64,000 nt of DNA from contig JAHLMK010000002.1 of assembly GCA_019915135.1 (NCBI GenBank), positions 1,488,001 through 1,552,000 on the forward strand, read 5' to 3'. The notes under the pieces were generated by a model that searched no databases, was not told where the DNA came from, and saw only the letters and a program-made list of their open reading frames with translations. The position numbers and the translations under genes were made by a program. This DNA comes from Strobilurus pachycystidiatus (lineage: Eukaryota > Basidiomycota > Agaricomycetes > Agaricales > Physalacriaceae). Every line of letters begins with the position of its first letter. Within the stretch, counting starts at the first letter, position 1. Shown here one piece after another: positions 43,826 to 54,700 of this stretch.

Positions 43826-45002
43826 GACATCATGTCATCGCCCAGATTGTACTAAGACCATATCAACAAATCTACTACGAGCATGGGCTGACGCTCTAAC
43901 CGAATGTGAAACAAAGGTCCACAGAGAGACTATCAACACTGCAGTACAGCTCTTACAGAACTACTCAGCGTTTTAGCAACACCGACGCCATGTAACACAA
44001 GACCGGTGTCATACAGAGCTGCTCAATTTGTTCGACCCAACCATGATCTCCAGTACTGGGGAATTTTCTGTCATTGACTTTGCCGTCAAACCCTTCAGAA
44101 TCATGGGCATTGGGCAATATTCGTCGAGACCGGGTGGCAAGCACACAGAATGACGTCCCTTTCATATGTGGCGAAATTGATGACTGCCGCAACTGATGTG
44201 TGCATCATCCGAACGATATTGTCCCCATTGTTTAGAGGGAAAAGAGAGGTGAGAGGTGGGAGCCCCGTCGTGCACAAGCTCAACTTGTCGCCGTGGCGTG
44301 ACTAGCTGCGTTCTAAGGCGGCTGGACTTGATCTGTTGCTCGAGAAGGCCAGTTGCTTTGAATTCGGTCTAATCTCTAAGCGAACTTGTCCCCTAAGTCA
44401 TGGACGAAATGATGTCGACGGGCATATCACCTACGTTCTATGAAAGTTTGTCACCAAACGCTGAGTTCAGGTCAGACGTGGTACATAAGTACTATCCTCC
44501 AGACGCCACCTCATTGACATTGAGCCAAGCGCCTGTTCCGTGCCATGCTCGTCGGCGAAATGAAGGGATGAGACCTCTCGATGATAGGCGGCAGATCTTG
44601 ATGTGTTATAAAGCATTCAGGAAGATTGTGGAAACATGGTGTGTACTTGGAATACCTTCGCGCCTAACAAGGGGCAGGATTTAGCTCCAAGACTTGGGGC
44701 GAGAGTTGGTACCTCTGAAGGCTCAGATGACTATGACCCAGTAATGAGAGCGGAATGGTGTATGGCGAGCGAGTGCTGTGAGCGAACGTAGCCTGGGAGG
44801 AAGGCAGGTTTATGCGAACTGTGGCGCGCTCATACCGACCAATCATCCTCACTTCAACGGGCATACGCGTTGCAACCGCCTACGTCAAATTATAAGTCTC
44901 TCTACAAACCTGTTGTGCACCGCGAAAGCCAATCGCTGCGTAAAGTGTCAATCTGTACGGCCAAGTCGAATTTATCTGCAGTTCGTTGCACTATCATTAT
45001 AA
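43826..45002. other. Gene-poor stretch, nothing supported
   Basis: 1.18 kb between two convergent genes. The open frames, for example at 44400-44684, have no recognisable pattern and no splice support. I see no transposon ends or strong repeats. Confidence 0.35.
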
Positions 45003-45683
45003 TTACAATTCAATCTCTCGCACGCCATCCTTGTCGACGATCTTCACTTTGTATGAACTCGGACTGACTACCAAACGCTTCGAGACCTCGTCGATACACC
45101 GCTTAAGTGTGGCGAGACCTTCTTCGAGTGATGCTTCGGGATCGTGGTATCTGAGGAAGAGATAAGTCGGAGACCCGCGAGAAGCAAAGAGGAACGCACC
45201 GGTCGAGCAAACTGAGCACAAAGTAGCTGCCATAGCCATGGGCTGCGAATGGAACAGAGGCCATGGTGCCTAGGTAGTCTACCCAGTAGAGGTGGGGAGC
45301 GTGCTCGGTGGTGTCATATCCTCCAAGCAGGAGGTTGACGGAGTAAGGCTTGCGCGATCGCAGTGATTGAGCTAGCGACCGACGGATCCACGCTGCTGCA
45401 GCTGAAGGGCGAAGGGGATAGTTGTTGCGTATTTGGAATAGACGGATATTTCGCTCAACGAACTCGGAGAATTGGATGGTGTCGCCTACAAGACGTTAAT
45501 TTCGTTGAGCGAGACACGATGGAAGAACGCACCCGGCTCGCCAGAGAACGCCATGAGGAGATGGTTGCTGAGCACTTTGATTCTGTCCTCGTCAATCTTC
45601 ATTTTGACGATAGAGCGGGCGGCCGTGGTGTCGGAGGCAACGATGACATAGCCCTTGCCAGTGATTGCGAAAGATGTCTCCAT
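45003..45683 (-). CDS. PRE1: 20S proteasome subunit beta-4 (PSMB2 type)
   Basis: This is a non-catalytic beta subunit of the 20S core. The start METSFAITGKGYVIVASDTT is the beta-4 signature; there is no propeptide and no Thr1, as expected. VKMKIDEDRIKVLSNHLLMA and FSGEPG lead over the first intron into DTIQFSEFVERNIRLFQIRN, then PYSVNLLLGGYD, PHLYWVDYLGTMASVPFAAH and GYGSYFVLSLLDRYHDPEAS. The second intron splits the Arg codon before YHDP. The end, YKVKIVDKDGVREIEL, is the family C-terminus. The length of ~195 residues is standard. Expression is probably co-regulated with other proteasome genes; a telomere-like motif sits just upstream. Confidence 0.96.
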
Positions 45684-46060
45684 GGTGGTCGAAGGTCAAG
45701 GGGGTGTGAACACGCAATCGCGTGTTTCCTGGTACGCGTCACTCACTAACTGGGAGACCCTAACCCTAAATACCTCCCATTTCTCGAGTTCAGTCAAGGC
45801 AGGTCTGATAATCTCTTGACCCGACACACTTATAGTATAGTGTCGTAACTGTTGTATATACACTGTCCGCTGTTGTGTGAGTTATCCACGGACGTGAATT
45901 GAAGCGTGCCGGGCTACGGAACCTCGCCGCAGGGTAAATCGGCGTTGCCTGATCGAAAGGGCAACAATGGACGTCGATATCAGAGCGGACCGAACGGTCC
46001 ACATATCTTTCTTCCTGCTTTGTACGTTGACCGTACACACCCCACCAACCTTAACCTGAC
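45684..46060. promoter_or_regulatory. Divergent promoter of PRE1 and the BAR-SH3 gene
   Basis: 377 bp between two head-to-head start codons. Apart from the telobox-like motif I see no clear element. Confidence 0.5.
45758..45770 (-). promoter_or_regulatory. Telomere-repeat-like motif (telobox) upstream of PRE1
   Basis: CCCTAACCCTAAA on the plus strand reads TTTAGGGTTAGGG towards PRE1 and lies about 75 bp before its start codon. Similar motifs bind Myb-type telobox factors at ribosomal and proteasome promoters in some fungi and plants. Function here is inference. Confidence 0.45.
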
Positions 46061-48499
46061 ATGGCGAGCAAACAGGTAGATGCCTGTAGCCAAAGCCTCT
46101 AACGTTGCTAACCGTGGTTCTAGCTGGGCAAACTTCGTCAGGTACACCGTTTAGCTGCACCCAATTCAATTGCCTCTGATCATACGACTTGGGTTCCCAG
46201 TGGGCGGGAGAGGTCATCTCCTCGAGGGACAAGACGACAGTCACCGATGAATTCAAAGAACTTGAGGAGGATATCGAGAGGCGTAAACTCGGCGCACAAA
46301 AGTACGTCGCCACCGTCGCCATCCCGTTACGAATCGGTAATCAGATATCATCTCTCCTTCTTAGGTTGCTACTCGCCTCCAAGGGATATCACCATTCCCT
46401 CTCAAAGAAGAAAGATAACGAGGCTTTGGATACTCCAGAGAAGCTGCTACCTGTTGACACGCTAGGCGTGGTTATGATCGTCCATGGAGAAGAATTCGGT
46501 GATGATTCCGCGTTCGGTCCGTTCTTTCCAGCACGGTCGCCGCACACAACTGAACTCTACACAGGAAGTTCTTTGGTCAAGCTGGGACGCGCCCACTGCA
46601 AAGTTGCCACGTTGCAGGAGGCATACGCCCTCACATTCCAAGGCACCTATTTCACATCATTGGAGCAGTATGTGAACGAGGTCAAAGAATATGAACAGCA
46701 GCGAAAGAGACTGGAGAGTAGACGGTTGGTCCCATTCCACGCATCTTCTTTCCATGATCTGAAATCTGTCAAGGTTGAGCTACGATGCCGCGCTAACAAG
46801 ACAAGACAAACTAAAGAACAGCAAGAAGGAGAAAGAGAAACGCGACGCTGACGAGGAAGTTGAACGCGCTTTGGCACGCTAGTAATTCTCGTCCCGATGC
46901 TGCGCGATAACCGTCTGACGACGTTCACAGCGAGGAAGCATCCGAGGACGTTCGAGCATACATGCATTCTATCCAAGAAAATGAAATCGATCAGCTACGC
47001 GAGCTGACCAACTTTCTGGATAGTGAGGTGAACTACGTCAAGCAGTACCTCGAAGTCTTGCAGGATACGCAAGCAGAATGGTTCGCTTCCTTCTTCAATC
47101 CTCTTGGCAATTTCTGATCTTGAATAGGACGAGTGCATCAGAGGTCGTACCTCGAAAAACGGAAGGACCAATGCATACCTTCAACGCGCGTTCGCCAAAG
47201 CTTCCCAGCCGTTCCCCGAAGCTACCCAAACGCAACCGTACCAATTCTACTCGCTCTGCCAGTGCCTCAGCCCCATCTGCTTCCAAATCCCAGATAAGCG
47301 TGGACTCGTCTGACGAAGAAGCTGAAGACCGTCCCATAACCCCCAGCCGTGGCCTCTCCTCATCGAGCCATAAACGATCCGACTCTGCAGGCACGGCCAA
47401 GACTCCATCGAGACCTAGCTCCCGTGCTTCCAGACTCCGCTCAGACAGCACTGCGACCACTGCTGAGGACAAGTCGATTCGAAAGAATGTCGCGGGTTGG
47501 GTGGGTTCTGTACGAGGCAAGAAACCCAAGTTCGCGTCGTTGCAGGATGACGAAGCTGAGGCTGCGTTGGAGAAGGACACTCCAGCATCCTCTGTTACTT
47601 CTCGATTTGGATCAATGAGCAGGAAGTCCTCCAAGTCAAAATCCAGCGAAGCGGCGGCTGAGCCAGCGAAAGACCGCATCTTGACACCGCCATCACTCCA
47701 GCAAAGGAAAACTGTACGAGCATTGTACGATTTCAGCGGGTCCTCAGACGAGTTGTCTTTCAAACTTGGAGACGAAATCACTGTCGTCAACGAGGTATTG
47801 GATGATTGGTGGATGGGATTGTTGAACGGCAAACAGGGCCTATTCCCGACTTCGTACACCGAGCTGTCATCCAAACAGCCCGTGGTCATGAAGCGGAATC
47901 GCACAGGGAAAGCACTCGAAGAAGATGTTTATACGGCGCCCGCCAATTCATCTGACGAGGATTCGCCTGACGAGGGATACCGGACAAGTGATTTGGAGGA
48001 GGAAGATGCCTACAAGTCAAGACCGCTGCTTCCATCTCATTCTCCCTTCTTTGGTGGCCCACCCGATCATGCCAGCATCTCGAGCGGGTCTCACGGAGAT
48101 GAGGAGGAGCGTTCCATTGCGCCATCTATTTCTCGTCACGGACGTTCAGATGTCGGATCGCGAGCCACGCCACCGCTTCCCCCCATGCGACGATCATCAA
48201 CGACTGATCTCGGTCACAAGAAAGCACCACCGCCTCCCCCACCACGGCGAACTCCCTTGTCCACTCCGAAACTCCCACCTAGGCCGTCGTTGTCGACTGC
48301 TTCATCGTCTTCCAGCTTGCTCTCACCCCAATACGCCGTTGATACACCTGTTTCTTCCGGCGGCAGTTTCGTATACGACGCGTCGCCGTTTGATAGTGCC
48401 TCTGACCTCTCTGCTGTGAAGTGTACGAACTTCAAACAGAATCCTTTCAAGCCCAAGGGCATGTGCAACAACTGTTTTGAATACCACGATGAAATGTAG
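46061..48499 (+). CDS. BAR domain + SH3 domain protein
   Basis: The N-terminus MASKQLGKLRQWAGEVISSR and DKTTVTDEFKELEEDIERRK is that of fungal endophilin-like BAR proteins. The second exon is only 18 nt (46124-46141, LGKLRQ). The BAR bundle continues with SLVKLGRAHCKVATLQEAYA, LEQYVNEVKEYEQQRKRLES, then AYMHSIQENEIDQLRELTNF and LDSEVNYVKQYLEVLQDTQA. A long Ser/Pro-rich linker (from about residue 250) leads to an SH3 domain: KTVRALYDFSGSSDELSFKL with DDWWMGLLNGKQGLFPTSYT. Pro-rich stretches follow and the end is CTNFKQNPFKPKGMCNNCFE. BAR-SH3 proteins bend membranes and recruit actin or endocytic factors. The first six introns are short; the last 1.35 kb is one exon. Confidence 0.88.
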
Positions 48500-48825
48500 A
48501 TCACCTATTCCCTTATGTTGTTTGGTTTTACAGTACCTACCTATGGCACACTATGAGTTAGCAGATACTTCCCTGCAACACACACGTATATTTCAACATA
48601 TTTTTGTATAGGCACTTGTCACCATAGAGATACAAGCATGTTCGATCAAATGAGTTACTGCCCATGTGGCGCATCCTGAGCCGGTCATGTATTGTAATTG
48701 ATGGATCAAGTCTCGAGTTCTTGAGTCAATACAGCGACTGTACTGAGCGCTCCAGGGTTGTGAATCGAAGGCGTACGCGACGGTGTGCGCCGTGATGTGA
48801 TCGGACCACTTCGTTCAAAACCATC
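48500..48825. other. Intergenic, nothing seen
   Basis: 326 bp of A/T-richer sequence, expected 3' UTR and promoter. No gene or repeat noticed. Confidence 0.4.
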
Positions 48826-49131
48826 ATGACCCCGAACCAGAAAGACACAAAGCCGCTTCCCCTGGGCGAGACCCTACGAGATCTCGCTGTCCTTCGCGTA
48901 TCAGGCCAAAATCTATCCTCACTCGTACCGCCTCCGACCACCGGTACCTCGCGAGACCTCGTTATCGAGACAGAGACAGATGGCTCCGTCCATCGGTCAC
49001 AGGAATTCATCAAGGCTGCTAGATCGGCCATCAAGATGCAAGACACAGGTGCAGTGGATGTTGCTGGTCGGAGATTGGAGAGTTTGAGAGGAGGACTTGA
49101 TGATGTCTCTAATGGCCTCGAGAAGGCTTGA
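48826..49131 (+). CDS. Small hypothetical protein, 101 residues
   Basis: A single uninterrupted exon starts at ATG 48826 with MTPNQKDTKPLPLGETLRDL and ends GLDDVSNGLEKA at TGA. The second half (RSQEFIKAARSAIKMQDTGA, VDVAGRRLESLRGG) should form two helices and looks like a small coiled-coil subunit of a larger complex. I do not recognise a family with certainty. The regular helical periodicity and balanced charge favour a real gene. Confidence 0.5.
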   Translation: MTPNQKDTKPLPLGETLRDLAVLRVSGQNLSSLVPPPTTGTSRDLVIETETDGSVHRSQEFIKAARSAIKMQDTGAVDVAGRRLESLRGGLDDVSNGLEKA

Positions 49132-49623
49132 CGGCTGAGTGAGTAAATCTTTCGAGGCCGGGTCTCCTTGGTCTCATGATGATGTAAATCCAGTACCTGT
49201 AATCTCCTATCCGCATATGTGGTTGTCTCTCTCAGTCTTGAATCTGATCATAATCCCTTCATACTCATCATCACGGGCCGAGAAAATCTCTGATATAGCA
49301 CCAGGTGATACTTGCAAGGAACACATGGGTGCGATGAGAATCGCCAGCAGTTCGATGAGTTCTTTGCTGCTCAATCATCATGTCTCCGTGTTGACTCGTG
49401 ACTCCGTAATTTTGGGATTCCATCTCAATCACGGAGAGCTGGTGGATTCGACGAAGAGACTACTAGCGTCTTTATCTATCCTCTTATCTATTAGTATATC
49501 TCATAGGACGGTAACAGGCGACAAGTCCCACGACCCTAGAACCCTGCCAGAGCTGCTTTGAGGCCCTGCACGAAATCCAGAAGACACCTGGCTTCCTTCG
49601 CCCCACTACATGCTTCGCTCTGC
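49132..49623. other. Intergenic; long open frame judged non-coding
   Basis: A 140-codon frame at 49139-49561 exists, but its composition looks random, and it lies directly after one gene and before another. I treat it as chance. Confidence 0.35.
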
Positions 49624-51306
49624 ATGTCGGAATCCGAGGTCCTAGACTTTATTGGCGCGATACAGAACACACGATATGTGGCATGTAAGTGCTGAATGGT
49701 GAACAGTCGATATCAACAATGACGTCCGGAACTCAGTCGTTTGTGCGACTATCATGATTTACGACCACAGTGAGCAATGTTCTTCCGATGTCCAAGCGTA
49801 GTGCTGATTATTCGATTACAGTTATATCATTCCCGCGCGAGGTGAGTGTCAATTGACTGTACGAGCTCGGTATATCGCTGAAATGCTATCACAGATTGAG
49901 CTTATTTGGGTCAGTGCAAGCAGAGGGCAAGTCGCGTTCTGATACGAAGTATCTCATAGACAAAGCGGACGTCTTTCATGAGGAGTGTGTTCTTATGGGT
50001 GAGTGCTGTCACTTGTAGGCGAACGTACCCCATAAGTTGCCAGCACCGGTACTTCGGCGCTTTCTGCATAACGTAGGACTGCTCAACGCTGAATCGCTGC
50101 TGTTATTGACTATCCTCCAACACGAACAGTACAGAACTTGCCGGTAAGTTCCAGCGCGTCATCCATTGTGCAAGAATTATACCTCAAAATGAATACAGTC
50201 ATCATGAATCGTCATGTTTCCGATGCAGTAAGTCCCAATCATGTACATCTGTTGCAAAACTCAATGCATGCATTTGTATCATTCTAGTTGTGAGTACTCA
50301 CCCATGCCTTTACGAGTTTGTTCTCACTGTGGCACAGCTGTGAGCATTGAGAGTCTGCATGATAAGGCTCGAACCGTCATCACTGACGGTCGTCCATTCA
50401 GGTTCCTTCTGGTTTCGTTGGGAAATGCTCTCCTTCAGCGTCTCGATATTGACATCGGAACGTAAGTATTGTTGTCATTCATTTGCTGCTCATTTTGACC
50501 TCCGATGCTGCCTAGTCGTCTTACTGTCTTGGATGTATATCATTTACGACCGAAACCTCAAGATCGCAGTGTCGTTGGTCGTATTATATCTTGCAGAAGT
50601 TATTGCTGTCATCACACTTCTTGGTCTCTCGCTCGGTCGGCTACAGGGTACTGTCATGCTCGCATTGCTGTAATCTTCGTCCATCTCACGACTAACCTTC
50701 AATAGTGACCAGTCAACTGCTACCTCTTGGCCACTACTGTAGTCTGGAGTCCGTCCCACCTTTGTTCAAATACTATTGGCTACCTTTCCTGGTTTACAAC
50801 GGAATCATCCTTGCTCTCTTTGCCTTCAAGAGCTACAAGGTTCTGTTCTGCTCCCAGGTCGGCACAAATGCGTTACTTCGGGCGGTCTACAATAATTCGG
50901 CGTTGAACTACATAACGTATGTCAACAAGGCTCGGGAGACGTGTCGAATTGACCACTTCTCAATAGCATGTTCTCCTCATATCTGCTCTGCTTTCTCTTC
51001 TGGACAAGGGCCAATGTGCGTCCGTCCTATCTCAGCCGAGTGCAAGCGACTGACTGCAAGGCATAGTTCGCCCTTGCTCGAATCCCCGTCATGTTCGCGC
51101 TCTGCTTTTCCACCATGAACGCATGTCGTCTGCTGCTAAATGTCAGGCACGTGTACTTCGTGCACGCAAAGCAGACGGAAGCGCCGGCAGTGATAGATAT
51201 CGGTGACAACGCGATGAACACGAGGCATTCTGAAAGCTTGTGGACGAGCTCTTCCGGGGAGCAATGGATGTTTGAATTGCGGGTCCTGCGCTGGACAGGC
51301 CCTTGA
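49624..51306 (+). CDS. DUF6533-type integral membrane protein
   Basis: Agaricomycetes carry many such seven-helix-like proteins of unknown function. The N-terminal signature joins across tiny exons: MSESEVLDFIGAIQNTRYVA, FVCATIMIYDHIISFPREIE and LIW. Later helices are VVLLSWMYIIYDRNLKIAVS, LVVLYLAEVIAVITLLGLSL and YYWLPFLVYNGIILALFAFK, and the end has ARIPVMFALCFSTMNACRLL with LNVRHVYFVHAK, stopping at 51306. The stretch from about 49915 to 50450 does not give a clean family match (GKSRSDTKYLIDKADVFHEE), so part of the model may be wrong, or the gene may be degenerating. Confidence 0.5.
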
Positions 51307-51774
51307 ATTGATATATATGTATACTTATTTACCCTCCGAGTACCGATGTAAAACATTGTCGATGGATCAGTTTACAGACCGAGGAACTTCATCGAAGCTA
51401 TGAAAGATCGCGCCATTGCTTGTCAATTGACCCAGATCCGAACAAGTCCCATAGTACGTTGAACGGGACTGCTGGTCACTGGTACACTGCAGAAGTTGAC
51501 AGAAGCACGCGACCGGGGCGTGCAACGTTGTATCAACGTTGTACACGCAGCTTGAAACAGCTTGGAACAGCTCAGAACACTTCGTATCTGTAGGACGATA
51601 AGGATAAGTAGTAGACGCGACCCTGTATTCGCCCTGCAATGCTGAGACGGACCAAGGGTCGGGCAAATTTGCATCCGGCCACGTGAGGCCACATATGAAT
51701 TTGCACAAGGTTGGTTCCCTCTCTTGTTCTCTCCGTCACCACTGCCTTCAGCAGCGACGACGAGCACGACGACG
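51307..51774. other. Intergenic, ABC transporter promoter
   Basis: No gene supported. The minus-strand frames that start here run into the ABC transporter gene and are shadows. Confidence 0.4.
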
Positions 51775-54700
51775 ATGGCTACAGTCGACGCAGTTGGTAT
51801 GCGTCTCCCTCCCCAGGACATTCTTGTCTTTGTCCTCAGAATCGTCTCACCCGCCATCCTACTTCTGGCGACGTTATCTCTGCCTTTCATTTCATCCTCC
51901 ATTTCGTCGTCGTCGTCGTCGTCGCCAATTACTTCTGTTGTCGTTGCAAACCGTATCCCACGGCGCGGCTCCATTCTACTTTTTCTCACTCTTTCTTCAT
52001 TGACATATCTTTTCGACGGTTTAACTTTTGTCATTTTTGCCGTCCTCCGGAAGCATTGGCCCCGCGACACGGGTATCGAATTCAATGCAGTCATCGGGCT
52101 CGTTGCATTCTCTGGCCTTGCCGCCATTGGTGCTTGGAAGGATGTCCAAGGCCACCCTGTCTGGTCGTTGAAGCGAGTCAAGCTTGCAGTGGCTTTGTCA
52201 TTGGTCGTGGATATACTCTTGACGATCTTCCTTGGATTGTCCATATCTGCCTCAGGCAAAGGTGCGTGTTCTCGCGTTGCCTGGCGTTCAGTGCTGTGCT
52301 AAAGTCTTGATCGCAGAGCCTACTGCTATTCCTCTTCCGGTCCTTCTTCACATTGCGCTCCCGATACTTCGTATCCTATTCATATTACCTCTTCTCGCAT
52401 CTCTTCTTTCTCCCCGCGTCGTTTACTCTTCTGTGGCGTCTGATGACGTCCATGATGATCCTGGCGTCGCGGAGTCGGCTCTGTTGCTGCCGCCGACCCA
52501 CGCCACTACTCCCTCGACGGGACTCTTGGCCGTTCCCGGGCTTTCTAATGGCGAAACGTCCAAATATGGTACCTTCCGCCCTGGTGCACGCAGCATGGAG
52601 CCGTCTTCAAACCCTACCACGCGTCCGTCGTCGTTGAGTCCATCACAAACGGTGCGATCTTATGCACGTCCGCAATTCTCATCTCATGACGTCCCACAGG
52701 CTGCTACTACTAAGCCCGACGTGTCGTTGGATCCTTCCTGGTCGGAGATATGGAGGCGTTTGAAACGCTTGTCTCCATATCTTTGGCCTTCCAAGTCTAG
52801 GTCACTTCAGATCCTCGCTGTGCGTCCTTCAAGGCTAGAGTTTTCATTGTTCTCACGCGGGAGTAGGCTGTTTGCATTGTTGTTCTTCTCGTTGGACGTG
52901 TCGTCAATGCCTTCGTGCCGTTCGCCATTGGCGAATTGATTCGTATCTTGGAGGGATCTTCTAAGCGCTCGCCTTGGCCTGTTTTGCTTGCCTACGTGGC
53001 CCTGAGATTCCTACAAGGAAGTGGTGGCCTTGCAGCTCTCCGCGATGTAAGCTTACCACTTTGTGCTCTGCATTCCAGGCTTGACAATTTACACAGTCGT
53101 TATGGGCACCGGTAAGCGCCATTCCTGGACATTGTGCCGTACGTATAACCTTCGAAAATTTAGGTCATGCAGTACAGCGACAGAGAAATGTCACAACTAT
53201 CTTTCGACCATTTATTGAACCTGTCATTTGCCTTCCACACTCGCAGGAAGACAGGCGAGATTCTCCGAGTCTTGGATCGAGGCGCTGCGATCAATCGTAC
53301 GCTCGAGGTATGCCATTGTTCCTCTTTGCCGCGTACTCTTCACTCAGAGTTGCTAGTTAATACTCTTCAACATCTTCCCAACCTTCATTGACATCATTGT
53401 GGCTCTCGTTGTCTTCTGTGTCAAGTTTGATTGGACGTTGGCTCTCGTCATCTTCGTCGTTATGTTTGCCTACAGTACGTGGCATGCGCTCGCAACGTCT
53501 GAAAGGCACACTCATCACTTTTCAGTCGGTGCTAGCGTCGTTCTCACTCAATGGAGGACTAAGATCAGGCGCAGAATGAATGAACGCGACATTGTACGTT
53601 TGTCCCGAATCTCCTATCGAACCTAACAAACTTAATTCATTTTTCAGATAACCCGCGGCATCCACACTGATTGTCTGCTCAACTACGAAACCGTCAAGTA
53701 TTTCTCGGGAGAGGAGCACGAGGCGGAACGCTATCGAAATGCCATTCGCGAGTACCAAGCTCTAGAGTACAAGGTTATAAGTATGTCCCTCACGCGGTCC
53801 TCTCCACTTCTATGTCCGCTGACGACGTTTAGTTTCTCTGAACTTGTTGAACCTTGTTCAGAACTTCATCATCGTGAGTGATAGACATTTGCGCTTCCAC
53901 AGTCATCTCACAGTTGCTTCAGACCTTCGGCCTTCTTGTGGGCTCACTCATTGTTGCTCATAGTGTCACGTCAGGAGCTGCGACAGCCAGTGACTTCGTC
54001 ATTTTCATCACATACCTGGCACAGGTCAGTATCAACGATTCGCAGAAGCCCACCAGACTCATGAGCCGTACAGCTGTATGGACCGCTAAACCAGCTTGGT
54101 TCCATCTACCGATCCGTTAACCAGTCTCTCGTGGACACCGAGAAGTTGCTGAAACTCCTGAACGAGCCAACGGACGTCAATGATAAACCCGGCGCTCCTG
54201 ATCTCATCGTCGAAGATGGCGAGATTGAGTTCGACAATGTCAGCTTCTCATACGACGGTCGTACGACTGCTTTGAATGGGGTATCATTCAAAGTCCCCAA
54301 AGGCTCTTCTGTTGCACTCGTTGGAGAATCTGGATCCGGCAAATCGACCATACTACGCCTCTTCTATCGTTTCTACGACTTGCAGGAAGGTCAAGGTCGA
54401 ATTCTCATTGACGGCCAAGACATCAGGTGTGTACTCATTCTGGTCATCTTCTCCGCTCAAGCTGACTCTCCGGTAAGGGATGTTACGCAAAAGAGTTTGA
54501 GGCAGGCTATCGGTGTCGTTCCCCAGGATTCGGTGCTTTTCAATACCACGATTGGATACAATATCGGGTCAGTCTTTTATATTATCGTGCCTTCATACAG
54601 CTACTCACCCAAACTTTCCAGATATGGAAAGTTTGGTGCCTCCGCAGATGAGATTGAAGCGGCTGCCCAGTCTGCTCAGATGCATGATCGCATCACCAGT

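Noticed and set aside
45003..45683. Loss of the catalytic Thr in a proteasome beta subunit as an anomaly
   Set aside because: Beta-4 subunits normally lack Thr1 and the propeptide.
47095..47904. 269-codon minus-strand frame
   Set aside because: It is antisense to the BAR-SH3 gene's Ser-rich linker and SH3 domain and has no recognisable pattern.
49139..49561. 140-codon plus-strand frame after the small protein gene
   Set aside because: Composition looks random, no family resemblance, and it lies in the gap between two supported genes.
51423..52259. 278-codon minus-strand frame
   Set aside because: It lies over the N-terminal membrane domain of the ABC transporter, whose plus-strand frame has clear family features; the minus frame is a shadow.
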